Source: Clostridia bacterium (lineage in GTDB: Bacteria; Bacillota; Clostridia; Christensenellales; Borkfalkiaceae). Taken from it: a stretch of DNA of 64,000 nt. The notes beneath the pieces are model-generated. The model had not been told where the DNA came from. It did no database searches and worked only from the letters and a program-made list of their open reading frames with translations. The DNA lies in the NCBI GenBank assembly GCA_900764105.1, contig CAAFMS010000010.1:124001-188000 (forward strand). The letters are read 5' to 3'. The position numbers and the translations under genes are program-made. This document shows positions 25,042 through 32,979 of this stretch, piece after piece; the stretch's first letter is position 1; every line of letters begins with the position of its first letter.

Positions 25042-26844
25042 ATGGCTGAATTTATGGGAGAGTTGAGACGTACCGCCTACTGCGGAACGCTCAGAAAAGA
25101 GGACGTCGGCAAAGAGGTCGTCGTCATGGGCTGGACTCAGAGAAGAAGAAACCTCGGCGCGCTTTTATTCGTCGATTTGAGGGATAAAACCGGCTTGGTT
25201 CAGGTCGTTTTCGACGATACGACGGACAGCGAAGTGTTCGATAAGGCGCAGGCTATTCGTTCGGAGTACGTTCTCGCCGTCAAAGGCAAAGTCAGAGAAA
25301 GAGAGAGCAAGACGAACAAAATCGCCACGGGCGATATCGAAATTCTCGCCGACGAACTGAAAATTCTTTCCGAAGCGGATACCACTCCCTTTGAGATTCT
25401 GGACGATACCAACGTAAACGAAACTTTGCGTCTCAAATACAGATACTTGGATCTTCGCAGACCGTCTTTGCAGAAAAATCTCTTCGTCCGTAACGAGATC
25501 ACCAAAGCGGCGAGAAAATTCTTCGACGAAAACGGTTTTACCGAAATCGAAACGCCTATGCTCGGCAGGTCTACCCCCGAGGGCGCGAGAGACTATCTCG
25601 TTCCGTCGAGAGTTCACGAGGGTTGCTTCTACGCCCTCCCACAGTCGCCGCAACTCTATAAGCAACTCCTTATGATTGCGGGCTTCGACAGATATTATCA
25701 GATTACGAAGTGTTTCAGAGACGAAGATTTAAGAGCGAACCGTCAACCCGAGTTCACGCAAATCGACGTCGAAATGAGTTTCGTAGAGGAAATAGAGGAC
25801 GTAATGTACCCCATCGAGGGACTTATCAAGGGTATTTTCAAAAGCACGATAGGATTAGATCTCGGCGAGGGACATTTCAGAACGATGACCTACAAAGAGG
25901 CTATGGAAAACTACGGCTCGGATAAGCCCGACACTCGATTCGGACTTAAAATCGTGAACTGTTCCGACCTTTTCAAGTCTTCCGCGTTCAAGGTGTTCAC
26001 CGACGCGCTCGCAATCGAGATAGGACCTATCCGCGGCAGCGTGAGGGCGATTAACGCCAAGAACTTAGCGGATAAATTTTCGAGAAAAGAACTCGACGCT
26101 ACCGTCGAATTCGCTAAAACAATGGGAGCGAAAGGGCTTTGCTGGATGACGTGGCAAAAAGGCGGCGAAATAAAATCGTCGTTCGCGAAATTCTTAACGC
26201 CCGAAGATATAGAGAATATTAAGGCGAGAATGGACTTCTGCGAAGGCGACGTATTGTTCTTCGCGGCGGATAAAGACTACGTCGTGTTCAATACGCTCGG
26301 CGGACTTCGTCTTATGATTGCCGAAAAACACGGACTTATCGACAAAGACAAATACGACGTTTTGTGGGTGACTGAGTTCCCGATGTTCGAATGGTCGGAA
26401 GAGGAAAACCGTTATATGGCGGTACACCATCCGTTCACCGCGCCTATGACCGAGGACCTCGAACTTTGCGAGACCGACCCGTCGAAAGCGAGGGCGAAAG
26501 CATACGACCTCGTAATCAACGGTCAGGAGTCGGGCGGCGGCTCGATTCGTATTCATTCGAGAGATATTCAGAAGAAAATGTTTAACATTCTCGGCTTCTC
26601 GGAAGAGGACATCGAAAAGAAATTCGGATTCTTCGTCAACGCGTTCAATTACGGAACGCCTCCGCACGGCGGACTTGCGTTCGGTCTCGACAGACTTACG
26701 ATGCTTCTTACGAAAGACGAGAGTATAAGAGACGTAATAGCGTTCCCGAAGGTTCAGACGGCTTCGTGCCTTATGAGCGACGCGCCCGCGCCCGTCGAAC
26801 AGAAACAACTCGACGAATTGTATATCGAGGTTAAAGATGAATAA
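25042..26844 (+). CDS. aspS: Aspartyl-tRNA synthetase
   Basis: A 600-residue class II synthetase charging tRNA-Asp. Order: OB anticodon-binding fold (about 10-105, VVMGWTQRRRNLGALLFVDLRD), flipping loop LGRSTPEGARDYLVPSR, motif 2 FRDEDLRANRQPEFTQID, bacterial GAD insertion (about 295-405), motif 3 GLAFGLDRLTMLL. The N-terminal YCGTLR is typical of bacterial AspRS. Whether it also charges tRNA-Asn cannot be judged here. The small membrane-protein gene downstream overlaps its end by 8 nt. Confidence 0.97.
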   Translation: MAEFMGELRRTAYCGTLRKEDVGKEVVVMGWTQRRRNLGALLFVDLRDKTGLVQVVFDDTTDSEVFDKAQAIRSEYVLAVKGKVRERESKTNKIATGDIEILADELKILSEADTTPFEILDDTNVNETLRLKYRYLDLRRPSLQKNLFVRNEITKAARKFFDENGFTEIETPMLGRSTPEGARDYLVPSRVHEGCFYALPQSPQLYKQLLMIAGFDRYYQITKCFRDEDLRANRQPEFTQIDVEMSFVEEIEDVMYPIEGLIKGIFKSTIGLDLGEGHFRTMTYKEAMENYGSDKPDTRFGLKIVNCSDLFKSSAFKVFTDALAIEIGPIRGSVRAINAKNLADKFSRKELDATVEFAKTMGAKGLCWMTWQKGGEIKSSFAKFLTPEDIENIKARMDFCEGDVLFFAADKDYVVFNTLGGLRLMIAEKHGLIDKDKYDVLWVTEFPMFEWSEEENRYMAVHHPFTAPMTEDLELCETDPSKARAKAYDLVINGQESGGGSIRIHSRDIQKKMFNILGFSEEDIEKKFGFFVNAFNYGTPPHGGLAFGLDRLTMLLTKDESIRDVIAFPKVQTASCLMSDAPAPVEQKQLDELYIEVKDE

Positions 26845-27256
26845 ATCGGCAGAGAGTGTCGATACTTCGAAAATATCGGTCGGAACGGGAAAATTCGCAG
26901 GACGTAAAAGACTTTTCGTGATTTTGCTGTCCGTTGCGGTCATTGTTTGCGGAGTAGTAGGAGCGTTTTTCGCGACGAGCGGCTTCGGACTTATAAAAAA
27001 AGAATACACGATAACATACGTTGCGTATTATAACGGGAAAGTAGTTGTCGAATACTCTCAAAAAGTCAGGGCGGGCGAAGAATTTACCGTTTACAAGCCC
27101 GATATTGCGGACGAAGAGGACTATGTTTTCGGCGGAACGTGGTTTGAGAAGAAAAGCGGGAAAAAGTTTACGGCGGGAGAAAAAGCGAAGTTCGATTTCA
27201 AGTCGGACGTAAAGTTTACCGTCGAAGTGTACAGCGGTTGTACGGATAATTATTGA
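26837..27256 (+). CDS. Small single-pass exported protein with InlB-like beta domain
   Basis: 139 residues: a basic N-terminus, one membrane segment (about 30-52, LFVILLSVAVIVCGVVGAFF), then an extracellular beta domain (YTITYVAYYNGKVVVEYSQKV...GGTWFEKKSGKKF) resembling InlB B/Flg_new repeats common in gut Firmicutes. It overlaps the end of aspS by 8 nt, so it is translationally coupled; a functional link to AspRS is not evident. A terminator follows. Confidence 0.7.
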   Translation: MNKSAESVDTSKISVGTGKFAGRKRLFVILLSVAVIVCGVVGAFFATSGFGLIKKEYTITYVAYYNGKVVVEYSQKVRAGEEFTVYKPDIADEEDYVFGGTWFEKKSGKKFTAGEKAKFDFKSDVKFTVEVYSGCTDNY

Positions 27257-27276
27257 ATGAGAAAGTTATAAACATA

Positions 27277-27317
27277 AAGGCAAGATACTCGTGAAAGAGG
27301 TGGTCTTGCTTTTTTTA
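27277..27317 (+). terminator. Terminator after the aspS operon
   Basis: GCAAGA/TCTTGC stem with extra pairing and eight T. Confidence 0.65.
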
Positions 27318-27389
27318 TAATGCAATTTTGTGTTTTTTAAGAGTACAGATATTATATATAGAAGTTTGCGACGTCCCGAAAGGATATAT

Positions 27390-27460
27390 TTTGACCGAAT
27401 TAAAAAATGTATGGGACGGCGCCCTCGACGTCCCGAATGGTTTATTTGATTGAATAAACC
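27390..27460. repeat. Dispersed GGGACGGC/CGTCCC intergenic repeat, copy 1
   Basis: GACGTCCCGAAA, then GTATGGGACGGCGCC and CGACGTCCCGAA, followed by the perfect hairpin GGTTTATT-TGATTG-AATAAACC (27439-27460). The same elements recur reversed at 48675-48765. No gene is visible between 27257 and 27536. Confidence 0.5.
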
Positions 27461-27464
27461 CCGC

Positions 27465-27480
27465 CTATAAGTCGATTAAC
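27465..27480 (+). repeat. 16-bp dispersed word, left flank of the recombinase gene
   Basis: CTATAAGTCGATTAAC, directly after a hairpin. Its inverted partner lies at 29166-29181 on the other side of the recombinase gene. Other copies: 23379, 24248, 32964, 58090 (exact) and 55248, 56694, 61245 (one mismatch). Confidence 0.8.
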
Positions 27481-27536
27481 GGCAAATTTTGGCGGTAACG
27501 ACTAAATTTTTACGCGGCTGTCAATAATACCTCGAT

Positions 27537-27680
27537 ATGAAAGTCAACGTGTTTATGGGCGACGAAAAAGTCGAAGATAAGGAAATCAAAAAGTACCTCT
27601 GTGTGAGCGAAGTCGTGAAAAACGCCGTAGACGAGGCTTATTACGGCTATCTTGACGGCGAAGCGAAGAAAAAACGCTAA
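27537..27680 (+). CDS. Small ORF upstream of the serine recombinase, hypothetical
   Basis: A 47-codon reading frame, MKVNVFMGDEKVEDKEIKKY to GEAKKKR, ending 17 nt before the recombinase start. Codon choice matches neighbouring real genes (GTC, GAC, GAA, TAC). No clear RBS precedes the ATG. The charged helical sequence could be a small DNA-binding or accessory factor, or a remnant of a longer gene; I do not recognise it. Confidence 0.4.
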   Translation: MKVNVFMGDEKVEDKEIKKYLCVSEVVKNAVDEAYYGYLDGEAKKKR

Positions 27681-27697
27681 AAGGATATTTTGCCCGA

Positions 27698-29170
27698 ATG
27701 AAAGAGAAAAGCAAGAAAATAGCCTTTTCGCATCCGCTATACGACAAAATTACCGACGACGATACTGATATAACCGCTATTTATATAAGGGTTTCGACCG
27801 ATTCGCAGGCTCAGGACGGGTATGGAATAGACGTTCAGTACGGGGCGATAAAACGTTATCTCGACGCCTACGACGTTAAAAACGCGTTCGTGTTTATCGA
27901 CGACGGGTACACGGGTATGAACGAGTTTCGCCCCGCCTTTTCCAAAATGTCCCAACTTATGAAAGAGGGTAGAATTAAGTTCGTCATAACGTACAGTCTC
28001 GACAGAATCGGCAGAACGCAGATGATTATTCTGCGTTTTTTAAAAGAGCAATGCGAGACGGCAAAATGCGACTTTTTCGCAGTCAAGGATAACGTCGATT
28101 CGAGAAGTCGGCAGACCTACGGCATACTCGTTTCAATACTTTCGATTTTCGCCGAGTTCGACCACGACGCGATAGTGTCGAAACTCGCAAACGGCAGGAT
28201 TCAGCGAGCCTCCGAGGGTTACTGGAAAGGCGGGGGTACGCCGCCATACGGGTACAGATATTCACCCGAGGAAAACGCTCTTTTAATCGTCGAAGAGCAG
28301 GCGGAAAAGGTCAGAAAGGCGTTTGAAATTTATAATACCTCCGAAATTTCGCCTAAAAAGATAGCCGATTTTCTCGGGTTTTCTTCCGACGTGGCGGTTT
28401 TCAATATTCTGAGAAACAGAATTTATATCGGCGAAGTCTATTATAGGGGCGAAAGTTACAAAGGAAAACATACGCCGATAATAGACGAAAAAACGTTCGA
28501 TTTAACGCAGGAAATACTGAAACGGAAAAGCATTACGAGGGGCAGGGGCGTATATCTTCTGTCCTCTTTGTTGTATTGCGGCGTTTGCGGCTCGAAAATG
28601 CGGTATATGAAATGGGGCAAAAGCGTAAAGATTTTCTGCTATTCGAGATTTGCGGAAAGCACGAAAAAATCGCTCGTAAAGGACGAAAATTGCGACAACA
28701 AAATATACGACGCCGAAGAAATAGAAGGGGAAGTAGTAAAAACGGTACTCGCTTTCGCGGTCGAGTACGGCGAGGAAAAAACGAAAAAGCCGACGGAAAA
28801 AGAAGAGATAATAAACGGGTTGAAATTCGCTAAGGAAAGAGCGGAAACCGAATATTCGAGACTTCTCAACGCATACAAAAAAATAGGCGACGAAAACATA
28901 CTCGAAGCGGCCTCCGAGACGAAAAAGCGAATAAAAAAAATCGAGCGGGATATAGCCGACGAGCAGGAAAAGAGAATTTTAACCGAGAGGTCGGCAGAAA
29001 AAGCGAAGATTATGCGAACGCTTCCAAGCACTTGGAAGGTAATGAATTTTTCGCAGAGACAAAGGGTGATAAGGGGGCTTGTCGAGAAAATAGTCGTCTC
29101 GCCGAATGGCTTGAACGTGTATCTCCGCAAGGGCGAATATGAAAAGATTATCGAGGAAAATCCCCGATAA
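27698..29170 (+). CDS. Large serine recombinase
   Basis: A 490-residue site-specific recombinase. Resolvase catalytic domain about 27-170: TAIYIRVSTDSQ with nucleophile S33, YSLDRIGRTQ, and the E helix ILSIFAEFDHD. The recombinase domain (about 190-285) begins GYWKGGGTPPYGYR. A zinc ribbon (LLYCGVCGSKM, then CYS and NCDNK, about 290-335) and a long Glu/Lys coiled coil (about 365-440) follow: the large serine integrase architecture. No phage or conjugation genes adjoin it. Its stop codon lies within an inverted copy of the 16-bp dispersed word. Either a relic integrase or a resident recombinase. Confidence 0.93.
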   Translation: MKEKSKKIAFSHPLYDKITDDDTDITAIYIRVSTDSQAQDGYGIDVQYGAIKRYLDAYDVKNAFVFIDDGYTGMNEFRPAFSKMSQLMKEGRIKFVITYSLDRIGRTQMIILRFLKEQCETAKCDFFAVKDNVDSRSRQTYGILVSILSIFAEFDHDAIVSKLANGRIQRASEGYWKGGGTPPYGYRYSPEENALLIVEEQAEKVRKAFEIYNTSEISPKKIADFLGFSSDVAVFNILRNRIYIGEVYYRGESYKGKHTPIIDEKTFDLTQEILKRKSITRGRGVYLLSSLLYCGVCGSKMRYMKWGKSVKIFCYSRFAESTKKSLVKDENCDNKIYDAEEIEGEVVKTVLAFAVEYGEEKTKKPTEKEEIINGLKFAKERAETEYSRLLNAYKKIGDENILEAASETKKRIKKIERDIADEQEKRILTERSAEKAKIMRTLPSTWKVMNFSQRQRVIRGLVEKIVVSPNGLNVYLRKGEYEKIIEENPR

Positions 29171-29181
29171 TCGACTTATAG
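29166..29181 (-). repeat. 16-bp dispersed word, inverted, right flank of the recombinase gene
   Basis: CTATAAGTCGATTATC on the minus strand, overlapping the recombinase stop codon (GATAATCGACTTATAG on the plus strand). Confidence 0.8.
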
Positions 29182-29195
29182 CTGTTTTTTATGTT

Positions 29196-30101
29196 TTATT
29201 TATTTACGAGAAGGGATAAAGCCGCCATTTCTATAAGCGGAAGGTTTTTCGCTTCGTCCAAGGCGCAGAAGTTCGGAGACGAAACCACCTCTTCCGATAC
29301 GTTTCCGTTTTCGCTGAGCGGCAGAATACGCAGAACGACGGCGTCGGGTTTGGCTAAGTTCAGTTCAAAATCCGTAAGAGTGTAATTATCGGGCAATTCG
29401 TCGTCTGAAACGAAGATTACGTCGGCGTTTTTAACTCCGTCCGCGAGACTTTCCGTCACCGCGACGTCGCCGAATTGTTTGCAAAATCCCGTGATTTTAT
29501 CCGACGGGTAAAATTCTTCGGGACAGACGAACGTGAGGTCGAGACCCGAATTCGCGAAGCCGTAAACGACCGAGTCCGCAAACTCGTCGGGGCGACCGAT
29601 GAGGGTCGCTTTAAGCCCCGTGAGCCGACCTTTTTTCTGCCAAATCGTGTAGAGCATCGAAAGCGTTTCGCACGGTCCGCATTTTGAATTTGCGTTGATA
29701 ATCGGTATATTGACCGACTTTTCGATTGTTTCGGCGTCGGAAATTTCCGAAGTCTGAACGACTACGGCTTGCATTCCGTAACTTTCCAGCGAGGCGATCG
29801 AAAGTTTGTCGGCAAGCAGTTCTTCGAGTTCGCTGCCGTGAAGAGTCGTCACTACCGACTTTCCCGAAAGTTTTGAAACGGCGACCTCGAAGGCTATTCT
29901 TGACCTTGCGAACGAGCGTTTCGTAATCAGAAGAACGAATTTGTCTTTAAGGTCGGTTATTTTTTCGCCGACGGCGAGTTTGAACGAGAGGTCTCTCGCC
30001 CTCAGCAGAATTTCGTATATTTCTTCTTCTTTATAATTGGAAAGGGTGAGCAGGTGCTTTTTGTCGATACTGCCCTTGGCTGATATTTTGTTTATATCCA
30101 T
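29196..30101 (-). CDS. Aspartate/ornithine carbamoyltransferase-like protein with eroded catalytic motifs
   Basis: A 301-residue protein of carbamoyltransferase fold: N-domain IYEILLRARDLSFKLAVGEK, C-domain GLKATLIGRPDEFADSVVYGFANSGLDLTFVCPEE. The carbamoyl-phosphate loop, normally S-T-R-T-R, is KRSFARSR with an inserted residue (about 61-68). The H-P-T/C-Q motif is GPCE (about 142-145), losing the histidine. The H-C-L-P segment near the end is LRILPLS. It is therefore doubtful that it makes citrulline or carbamoylaspartate; it may bind another substrate or be regulatory. Convergent with the recombinase gene, 25 nt apart. Confidence 0.78.
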   Translation of the reverse strand: MDINKISAKGSIDKKHLLTLSNYKEEEIYEILLRARDLSFKLAVGEKITDLKDKFVLLITKRSFARSRIAFEVAVSKLSGKSVVTTLHGSELEELLADKLSIASLESYGMQAVVVQTSEISDAETIEKSVNIPIINANSKCGPCETLSMLYTIWQKKGRLTGLKATLIGRPDEFADSVVYGFANSGLDLTFVCPEEFYPSDKITGFCKQFGDVAVTESLADGVKNADVIFVSDDELPDNYTLTDFELNLAKPDAVVLRILPLSENGNVSEEVVSSPNFCALDEAKNLPLIEMAALSLLVNK

Positions 30102-30226
30102 ATATTCTCCGAAAACGTTTCGTAATTTTTTTTAATTATAACAGTATAAACGAAAAAAAACAAGAGTTTTTCGGGCGAATGTGCAAAATAGATAAAAGAC
30201 GGGCTTAAAATTTGTCATAATTGCTG

Positions 30227-30255
30227 TTGTTAAAGGTTTCAAAATAATATATAAT
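30227..30255 (+). promoter_or_regulatory. Sigma-A promoter of the UgpC-type ATPase gene
   Basis: TTGTTA, 17 bp, TATAAT, about 50 nt before the ATG. Confidence 0.65.
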
Positions 30256-30307
30256 AGAAGTATAAAATCGGAACATCGGTAAAACCGATCGAACCTGGGA
30301 GGGAAAA

Positions 30308-31687
30308 ATGGCAAGTCTCAATTTGAAAGATATTTATAAAGTATATCCTTCTGGCGTAGTAGCCGTAACGGATTTCACTTTGGATATCGAAGATAAGGAG
30401 TTCATAGTATTCGTAGGACCTTCGGGCTGCGGAAAATCCACCACGCTTCGTATGATAGCGGGTCTCGAAGAGATTTCCGACGGCGAACTTTACATCGACG
30501 GAAAACTTATGAACAACGTACAACCCAAGGACAGAGATATAGCGATGGTTTTCCAGAACTACGCGTTGTATCCGCACATGACCGTATACGACAATATGGC
30601 GTTCGGTTTAAAACTTCGTAAAAAACCCAAGGCGGAAATAGACGAAAAGGTAAGAGGAGCGGCGAGAATTCTCGGACTCGAGAGTTATCTTCAGAGAAAG
30701 CCGAAGGCTCTTTCTGGAGGTCAGAGACAAAGGGTTGCGCTCGGAAGAGCAATCGTTCGTGAACCCAAGGTATTCCTTTTGGACGAACCCCTTTCCAACC
30801 TCGACGCTAAACTCCGCGCTCAGATGAGAACGGAAATCACCAAGATTCACCACAGACTTGCGACTACGTTCATTTACGTTACTCACGATCAGGTCGAGGC
30901 TATGACCATGGGAACGAGAATAGTTGTAATGAAAGACGGATTTATTCAGCAGGTTGACGCACCGCAGAAACTCTACGATTATCCGGCCAACCTTTTCGTT
31001 GCGGGCTTTATCGGCACTCCGCAGATGAACTTCTTCGACGCCGAACTTAAAAGCGACGACGGAAAGACCGTTTACGTTGAGTTCTCGGGAAACAAGGTCG
31101 TTCTTCCCAAGGCTAAATCGGACACGATCGAGGAACCTGCGAAATATATCAATACGGGCAGACCCGTCGTATTCGGCGTAAGACCCGAAGACTTCCACGA
31201 CGAGGAAAACTTCATTTCGAACAGTAAAGACACCATAATCGACGTTAAAGTTGACGTTGTTGAAAAACTCGGCGCGGAAACGTTGCTTTACTGCGTATTC
31301 GCTAACGACGCGAGTACAAACAGCGACGACGCGGTTAAGAGTCTCGTAGACTCCGGCGCGCAGATGATCGCAAAGGTCGATTCTCGTTCCAAGACCGAGA
31401 GAGATCAGGTTATTGAACTTGCAATCGACATTATGCACAGCCATCTCTTCGATAAAGAGACCGAACTTACGATTCTTTCGGGCGAAGGCACGAAGGCTTA
31501 CGTTCCCGTCAAGGAAATCGAGAGAAGAAAGGAAAAAGAGGCAGAGGCTGCTAACGCTCCCGAAAAGACCAACAAGATTGCAAACATCTTAGGAAAATTC
31601 GGAAAGAAGAAGAAAGCCGAACCCGCTCAGGAAGAGAAGGCGGAAGAAAAGGCTGAGGAAGAAGCCGCTACTTCCGACGAAGAATAA
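30308..31687 (+). CDS. ugpC: MsmX/UgpC-type sugar ABC transporter ATPase
   Basis: A 459-residue ATPase of the MalK/UgpC/MsmX group. Walker [10 protein letters not shown] (37-45), Q-loop [10 protein letters not shown], signature LSGGQ (135-139), Walker B VFLLDE (155-160), H-loop YVTHDQ. A TOBE/OB regulatory domain follows (about 235-395). The last about 60 residues are a Lys/Glu/Ala-rich tail absent from classical MalK. It stands alone with its own promoter and terminator, as expected of a shared ATPase that energises several importers, including the permease pair at 4793-6684, which has none (inference). Confidence 0.9.
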   Translation: MASLNLKDIYKVYPSGVVAVTDFTLDIEDKEFIVFVGPSGCGKSTTLRMIAGLEEISDGELYIDGKLMNNVQPKDRDIAMVFQNYALYPHMTVYDNMAFGLKLRKKPKAEIDEKVRGAARILGLESYLQRKPKALSGGQRQRVALGRAIVREPKVFLLDEPLSNLDAKLRAQMRTEITKIHHRLATTFIYVTHDQVEAMTMGTRIVVMKDGFIQQVDAPQKLYDYPANLFVAGFIGTPQMNFFDAELKSDDGKTVYVEFSGNKVVLPKAKSDTIEEPAKYINTGRPVVFGVRPEDFHDEENFISNSKDTIIDVKVDVVEKLGAETLLYCVFANDASTNSDDAVKSLVDSGAQMIAKVDSRSKTERDQVIELAIDIMHSHLFDKETELTILSGEGTKAYVPVKEIERRKEKEAEAANAPEKTNKIANILGKFGKKKKAEPAQEEKAEEKAEEEAATSDEE

Positions 31688-31710
31688 TAAATAAAATTCC
31701 GAAAGGAAAG

Positions 31711-31746
31711 AAAAACGCTCTGCGAATTTGCAGAGCGTTTTTTATG
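31711..31746 (+). terminator. Terminator of the ATPase gene
   Basis: AAAACGCTCTGC/GCAGAGCGTTTT with a T-run. Confidence 0.85.
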
Positions 31747-31772
31747 CGTGACATAAAAGTTTTATGTGTAAC

Positions 31773-32116
31773 ACCTCTCTCGTCATTTGTTCACTTCGTT
31801 TACAAATGCCACTTCGCCTCGGCGGCTGACGCCCCCTCTCCGTCAGACTTTGTCTGCCACCTCTCTTGGCTTTTGCTCGCAAGCTTGCAAAAGCCACTCT
31901 CCCCAAAGGGGAAAGCAAGAAACATTAGTTTTTTGCAACGTGGCGAAATATATCAAAATTACCGGTTATTGTCCTTTTTATTTGTTGCGCAGTTTTTATT
32001 TGAAATTTTTAACGGCTAAATATGGAAAAAATTATCTTAAATAAACTAACTAAACTTGCTTTCCCCTATGGGGAGAGTGTCATTTGTAAACGAAGTGAAT
32101 AAATGACGAGAGAGGT
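31773..32116. mobile_element. MITE-like element with 36-bp terminal inverted repeats
   Basis: Ends match as inverted repeats over 36 bp with one mismatch (left starts ACCTCTCTCGTCATTTG, right ends CAAATGACGAGAGAGGT in form). A second nested inverted pair is CCACTCTCCCC-AAAGGGGAAAGCAAG and CTTGCTTTCCCCTATGGGGAGAGTG. It is 344 bp with no credible gene. No obvious target duplication is seen. Confidence 0.75.
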
Positions 32117-32208
32117 CGATAACGTAAACTTGAAATAATGATAATTTATGGGGCAAAAGAGTACGGTTTATTCTAAAAATATTTTTTTAAAAATCTTTTG
32201 AAAAACAG

Positions 32209-32237
32209 TTGACTTTTATATGGCAACGGAATATAAT
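32209..32237 (+). promoter_or_regulatory. Sigma-A promoter of the metal-efflux operon
   Basis: TTGACT, 17 bp, TATAAT, with the ArsR-type operator starting 7 bp downstream of the -10 box. Confidence 0.8.
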
Positions 32238-32244
32238 AAAAACA

Positions 32245-32262
32245 GTTGAACAATTATTCAAC
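32245..32262. promoter_or_regulatory. ArsR/SmtB-type operator
   Basis: GTTGAACAATTATTCAAC has perfect 6-bp arms and the TGAAC...GTTCA-like core of SmtB/CadC operators. It covers the transcription start, fitting repression of the sensor-chaperone-pump operon. Confidence 0.75.
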
Positions 32263-32303
32263 CGTTACACAATAAATGAAACGAATAGTCGAGGAGAAAG
32301 ATA

Positions 32304-32663
32304 GTGGGAAAAGACGAAGTGGAAATCTGCGAGTGCCAACATACTCACAGACAACTGATTAAAAAGGTCAGAGAAATGATGCCGTCGGAGGACGTGATAT
32401 ACGACGTCGCGGAACTCTTTAAAGTGTTCGGGGACAGTACGAGAACTAACATTTTAATGGCTCTTTTCGAGAGCGAAATGTGTGTGTGCGACATCGGCGA
32501 ACTGTTGCAGATGACGAAATCCGCAATATCTCACCAACTTCGTATTCTTCGTCAGAGTAAACTCGTCAAGGCGAGAAAGGTCGGTAAGGAAGTGTTTTAT
32601 TCGCTGTCCGACGACCACGTCGTGAAAATATTTGAAATGGCAATCGAACACGTTGCCGAGTAA
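32304..32663 (+). CDS. ArsR/SmtB-family metal sensor, CadC/CmtR-like
   Basis: A 119-residue winged-helix repressor starting at GTG with GGAG upstream. The alpha-3 metal motif is EMCVCDIGELL (C60, C62), and C9 and C11 lie in the N-terminal arm, as in the Cd/Pb/Zn-binding alpha-3N site of CadC. Residues D104, H105, H116 and E119 could form the alpha-5 zinc site. The recognition helix is TKSAISHQLRILRQ. It should leave its operator on binding metal and induce the HMA protein and P1B ATPase downstream. Confidence 0.92.
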   Translation: MGKDEVEICECQHTHRQLIKKVREMMPSEDVIYDVAELFKVFGDSTRTNILMALFESEMCVCDIGELLQMTKSAISHQLRILRQSKLVKARKVGKEVFYSLSDDHVVKIFEMAIEHVAE

Positions 32664-32729
32664 AAATTCCGAAATGAAAAAAATAACGTATAGTCATAAA
32701 GTCGGAACGACCGACAAAGGAGTAAAATT

Positions 32730-32948
32730 ATGAAAAAGGTAGTAAGAGTTAAAAATATTGACTGCGCGAACTGCGCCGCCGCGCTCGAAAGGGCGGTTGC
32801 CAAAATCGACGGCGTGACGTTTGTCAACGTAAACTTCATGGGCGAAAAAATGACTTTCGAGTACGACGATAATAAACCCGAAGTTCTCGTTGAGATTAAA
32901 AAGACTGCGAATAAACTCGAACCCGATTGGGAAATCATCGGACTTTAA
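32730..32948 (+). CDS. Heavy-metal-associated (HMA) domain protein
   Basis: A 72-residue HMA domain with metal-binding CANC motif (NIDCANCAAALERAV, about residues 9-23). It is the size of a free copper/zinc chaperone, but lies directly upstream of a P1B ATPase that lacks an N-terminal HMA domain. It therefore looks like the pump's own metal-binding domain encoded separately. AAAGGAG RBS. Confidence 0.92.
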   Translation: MKKVVRVKNIDCANCAAALERAVAKIDGVTFVNVNFMGEKMTFEYDDNKPEVLVEIKKTANKLEPDWEIIGL

Positions 32949-32963
32949 CGTCAAAATGTGGGG

Positions 32964-32979
32964 CTATAAGTCGATTATC
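32964..32979 (+). repeat. 16-bp dispersed word at the start of the efflux ATPase gene
   Basis: CTATAAGTCGATTATC ends exactly before the ATG at 32980, in the spot where an RBS should be. If translation began at the in-frame ATG 32956 the word would encode YKSII. Confidence 0.8.

Noticed and set aside
31744..32044. Two overlapping frames of about 85-90 codons
   Set aside because: They lie within the MITE inverted repeats and have no RBS or recognisable product.
32890..32979. Longer start for the efflux ATPase (31 extra residues)
   Set aside because: It would overlap the HMA gene by 59 nt and the added residues are not seen in P1B N-termini; 32980 or 32956 is more plausible.
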